From the NCBI GenBank assembly GCA_914767715.1, contig OU612066.1, forward strand, positions 32,030,283 through 32,090,282: a DNA stretch of 60,000 bases, read 5' to 3'. The position numbers and the translations under genes were made by a program. Numbering within the stretch: the first letter of the stretch is position 1; each line of letters begins with the position of its first letter. The stretch is from Membranipora membranacea. Taxonomy: Eukaryota; Bryozoa; Gymnolaemata; Cheilostomatida; Membraniporidae. Of this stretch, positions 58,696 to 60,000 are shown in pieces. Below the pieces are notes generated by a model. The model was not told the DNA's origin and searched no databases. It worked only from the letters and a program-made list of their open reading frames with translations.

Positions 58696-60000
58696 AGTGA
58701 TATGAGCATTGACAAAGCTTGCTAAAATGCCTGCAAATAAGTCATTGTTGATTTCAGGTTGAGAAAATTGATGAGGATGGTCTCTATGAGCCAATGGCCT
58801 GAAATCAGCGCCAACATTGCAACAGGAGAAGCGCAACAAGGACAGAAATATTGCCAAACTGCCTGGTCAAGCCCTTGATGCATTTTTTAATTTCTGCAGA
58901 AATATAATGATGGTGCTGCAGGCCTCAATTACCGAACGGCAACATGGCTAACTGTTATGCGATTGCCGATGATGTGCAACTTTGAGAAAAAAAAGGTGAA
59001 ATGGTAGTTTTGATAAACAGAAACTTAGAAAGCCCAGGGAGGCAAAATAAAAGGAGAAAACCTAGCAGCATCCATTATAATACGTAAATAATGCTGAAAT
59101 ATCAAACAGGTAGAGGTTTGTCATAAAAATTTGCTCTGCCTGGAAAAAAAATTTTCAGCTTTGAAACCCTCAACAAACAGAAACTCCGACACAGACTTGA
59201 AAAACACGAGTAGAAACTAACTGTGCCAATTGAAGGAGACAAGCGAATTAGAAATATTGTGGGGTCAAATAAAAACAATCCCAGGAGACCTGTGAGAATT
59301 ACACACAGCTGACTGAAGTTTTTGGGTAATTGTAACCGACACATAACCACACATCCAGATGTCTGTCACAAACAAGCACTGCCTGATAGACACAAGTCGT
59401 TGCAGGCTAGTGACTATGACGGCTGCAATTTAATAAATGGTGACATCTGCAATAAAAAAACAGTAAACCTTGAGACTTGATTCACTAGCTAGATCTATAG
59501 ATCGATATGGTACTATCACGGATGAAACTTTATTTCCAACAACTGGTGCTATACTCTGGGAGTTGCCCACATCTCGACGCAGCAGGTCTAGGAATACTCA
59601 ACTGCCAAATGTAAACAAAGGTAAACCACCTGATGCATTGATAATGATTGAAGATCCCCATAGCACCTAAAACACCTTCGTTGAATCTTTACACCAGGAT
59701 CTCATAATACTGTGATTGAAGGCTTTTGGAAGAACCTTGTGTACCAGATAGCTGCTCTAGTGTTCAACGGCTCAGATTTCACTCCATCATCTAGAGAATT
59801 GATAGTACAGCCTACTGTGGCTCTGACAGAATCAAGAAGCTAAAACAGTACGTTCCAGAGGTCAGCGCAGTCCATCTCACCCCTGCAACAGTGACTAGAG
59901 CCAAGTCGTCAACATAACATCGTCACAAGTCCTGAGATGATCCTTGGCAAAGAAGGGAGAAATACCATACTAACTGACTCAACTTCCATGTCATCAATCA
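58696..60000. other. No gene recognised with confidence
   Basis: Short open frames such as 59470-59670 (GAILWELPTSRRSRSRNTQL) may be exons of an unknown gene running off the window, but none has a recognised motif or a convincing pair of splice sites. Confidence 0.3.

Overview
The window looks like nuclear DNA of an invertebrate animal. It is A+T-rich, its genes are split into many short exons with GT/AG introns, and its transposon families (KDZ, Crypton-like tyrosine recombinase, an Academ-like family, P2X7-type zinc domains, an HMGXB3-like family) are ones I associate with sponges, cnidarians, molluscs and fish. I cannot name the species; a sponge or cnidarian is only a guess. I see no bacterial operons, rRNA, CRISPR or conventional host gene. 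Nearly everything recognisable is a mobile element or a gene of mobile-element type.

Layout. 0.65-0.92 kb: a SAP-like remnant. 3.8-4.4 kb (minus): a Gypsy-type integrase C-terminus. 4.5-12.8 kb (minus): an 18-exon KDZ (Zisupton/Dileera-like) transposase gene with all three catalytic motifs, consistent exon phases and only two lesions. 13.4-26.8 kb (plus): a Crypton-like tyrosine recombinase gene with an N-terminal zinc finger, the R-K-R-H-Y residues and a C-terminal Myb-like exon. One of its introns holds an 8.1-kb element (17875-25967) with about 0.25-kb terminal inverted repeats and a 10-bp target duplication, MULE-like. Inside that lie a long-TIR foldback element, a tRNA-derived SINE, a complete hAT element (20744-24727, 8-bp duplication), and within a hAT intron a 415-bp hAT-type MITE that itself carries a tRNA-like promoter.

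27.6-29.9 kb: a basic transposon-type N-terminus, then a decayed LINE with a YADD reverse transcriptase. 30.3-35.6 kb: P2X7-type zinc-domain exons and a decayed gene ending in a C/H motif. 35.9-46 kb: diverged copies of a duplicated unit, HMGXB3-like exons, a 5'-truncated LINE, and a 2.6-kb TIR element (39106-41689) that carries two leucine-rich-repeat exons. A paralogous copy provides its empty site. 47.0-53.7 kb: an Academ-like transposase with transposase core, XPG/PIN-like nuclease and C-terminal CXC domain, carrying five stops and a frameshift. 54.3-60 kb: a 271-bp TA-flanked MITE, a fragment of a 'DLQ' transposase-like family, HMGXB3-like exons and small exons of unknown function.

The genes do not form one pathway. 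They are a layered record of transposon insertions, several of which can be ordered from intact target duplications. Family names come from recalled sequence signatures, without database searches; element boundaries, target duplications, splice phases and lesions were read directly from the sequence.
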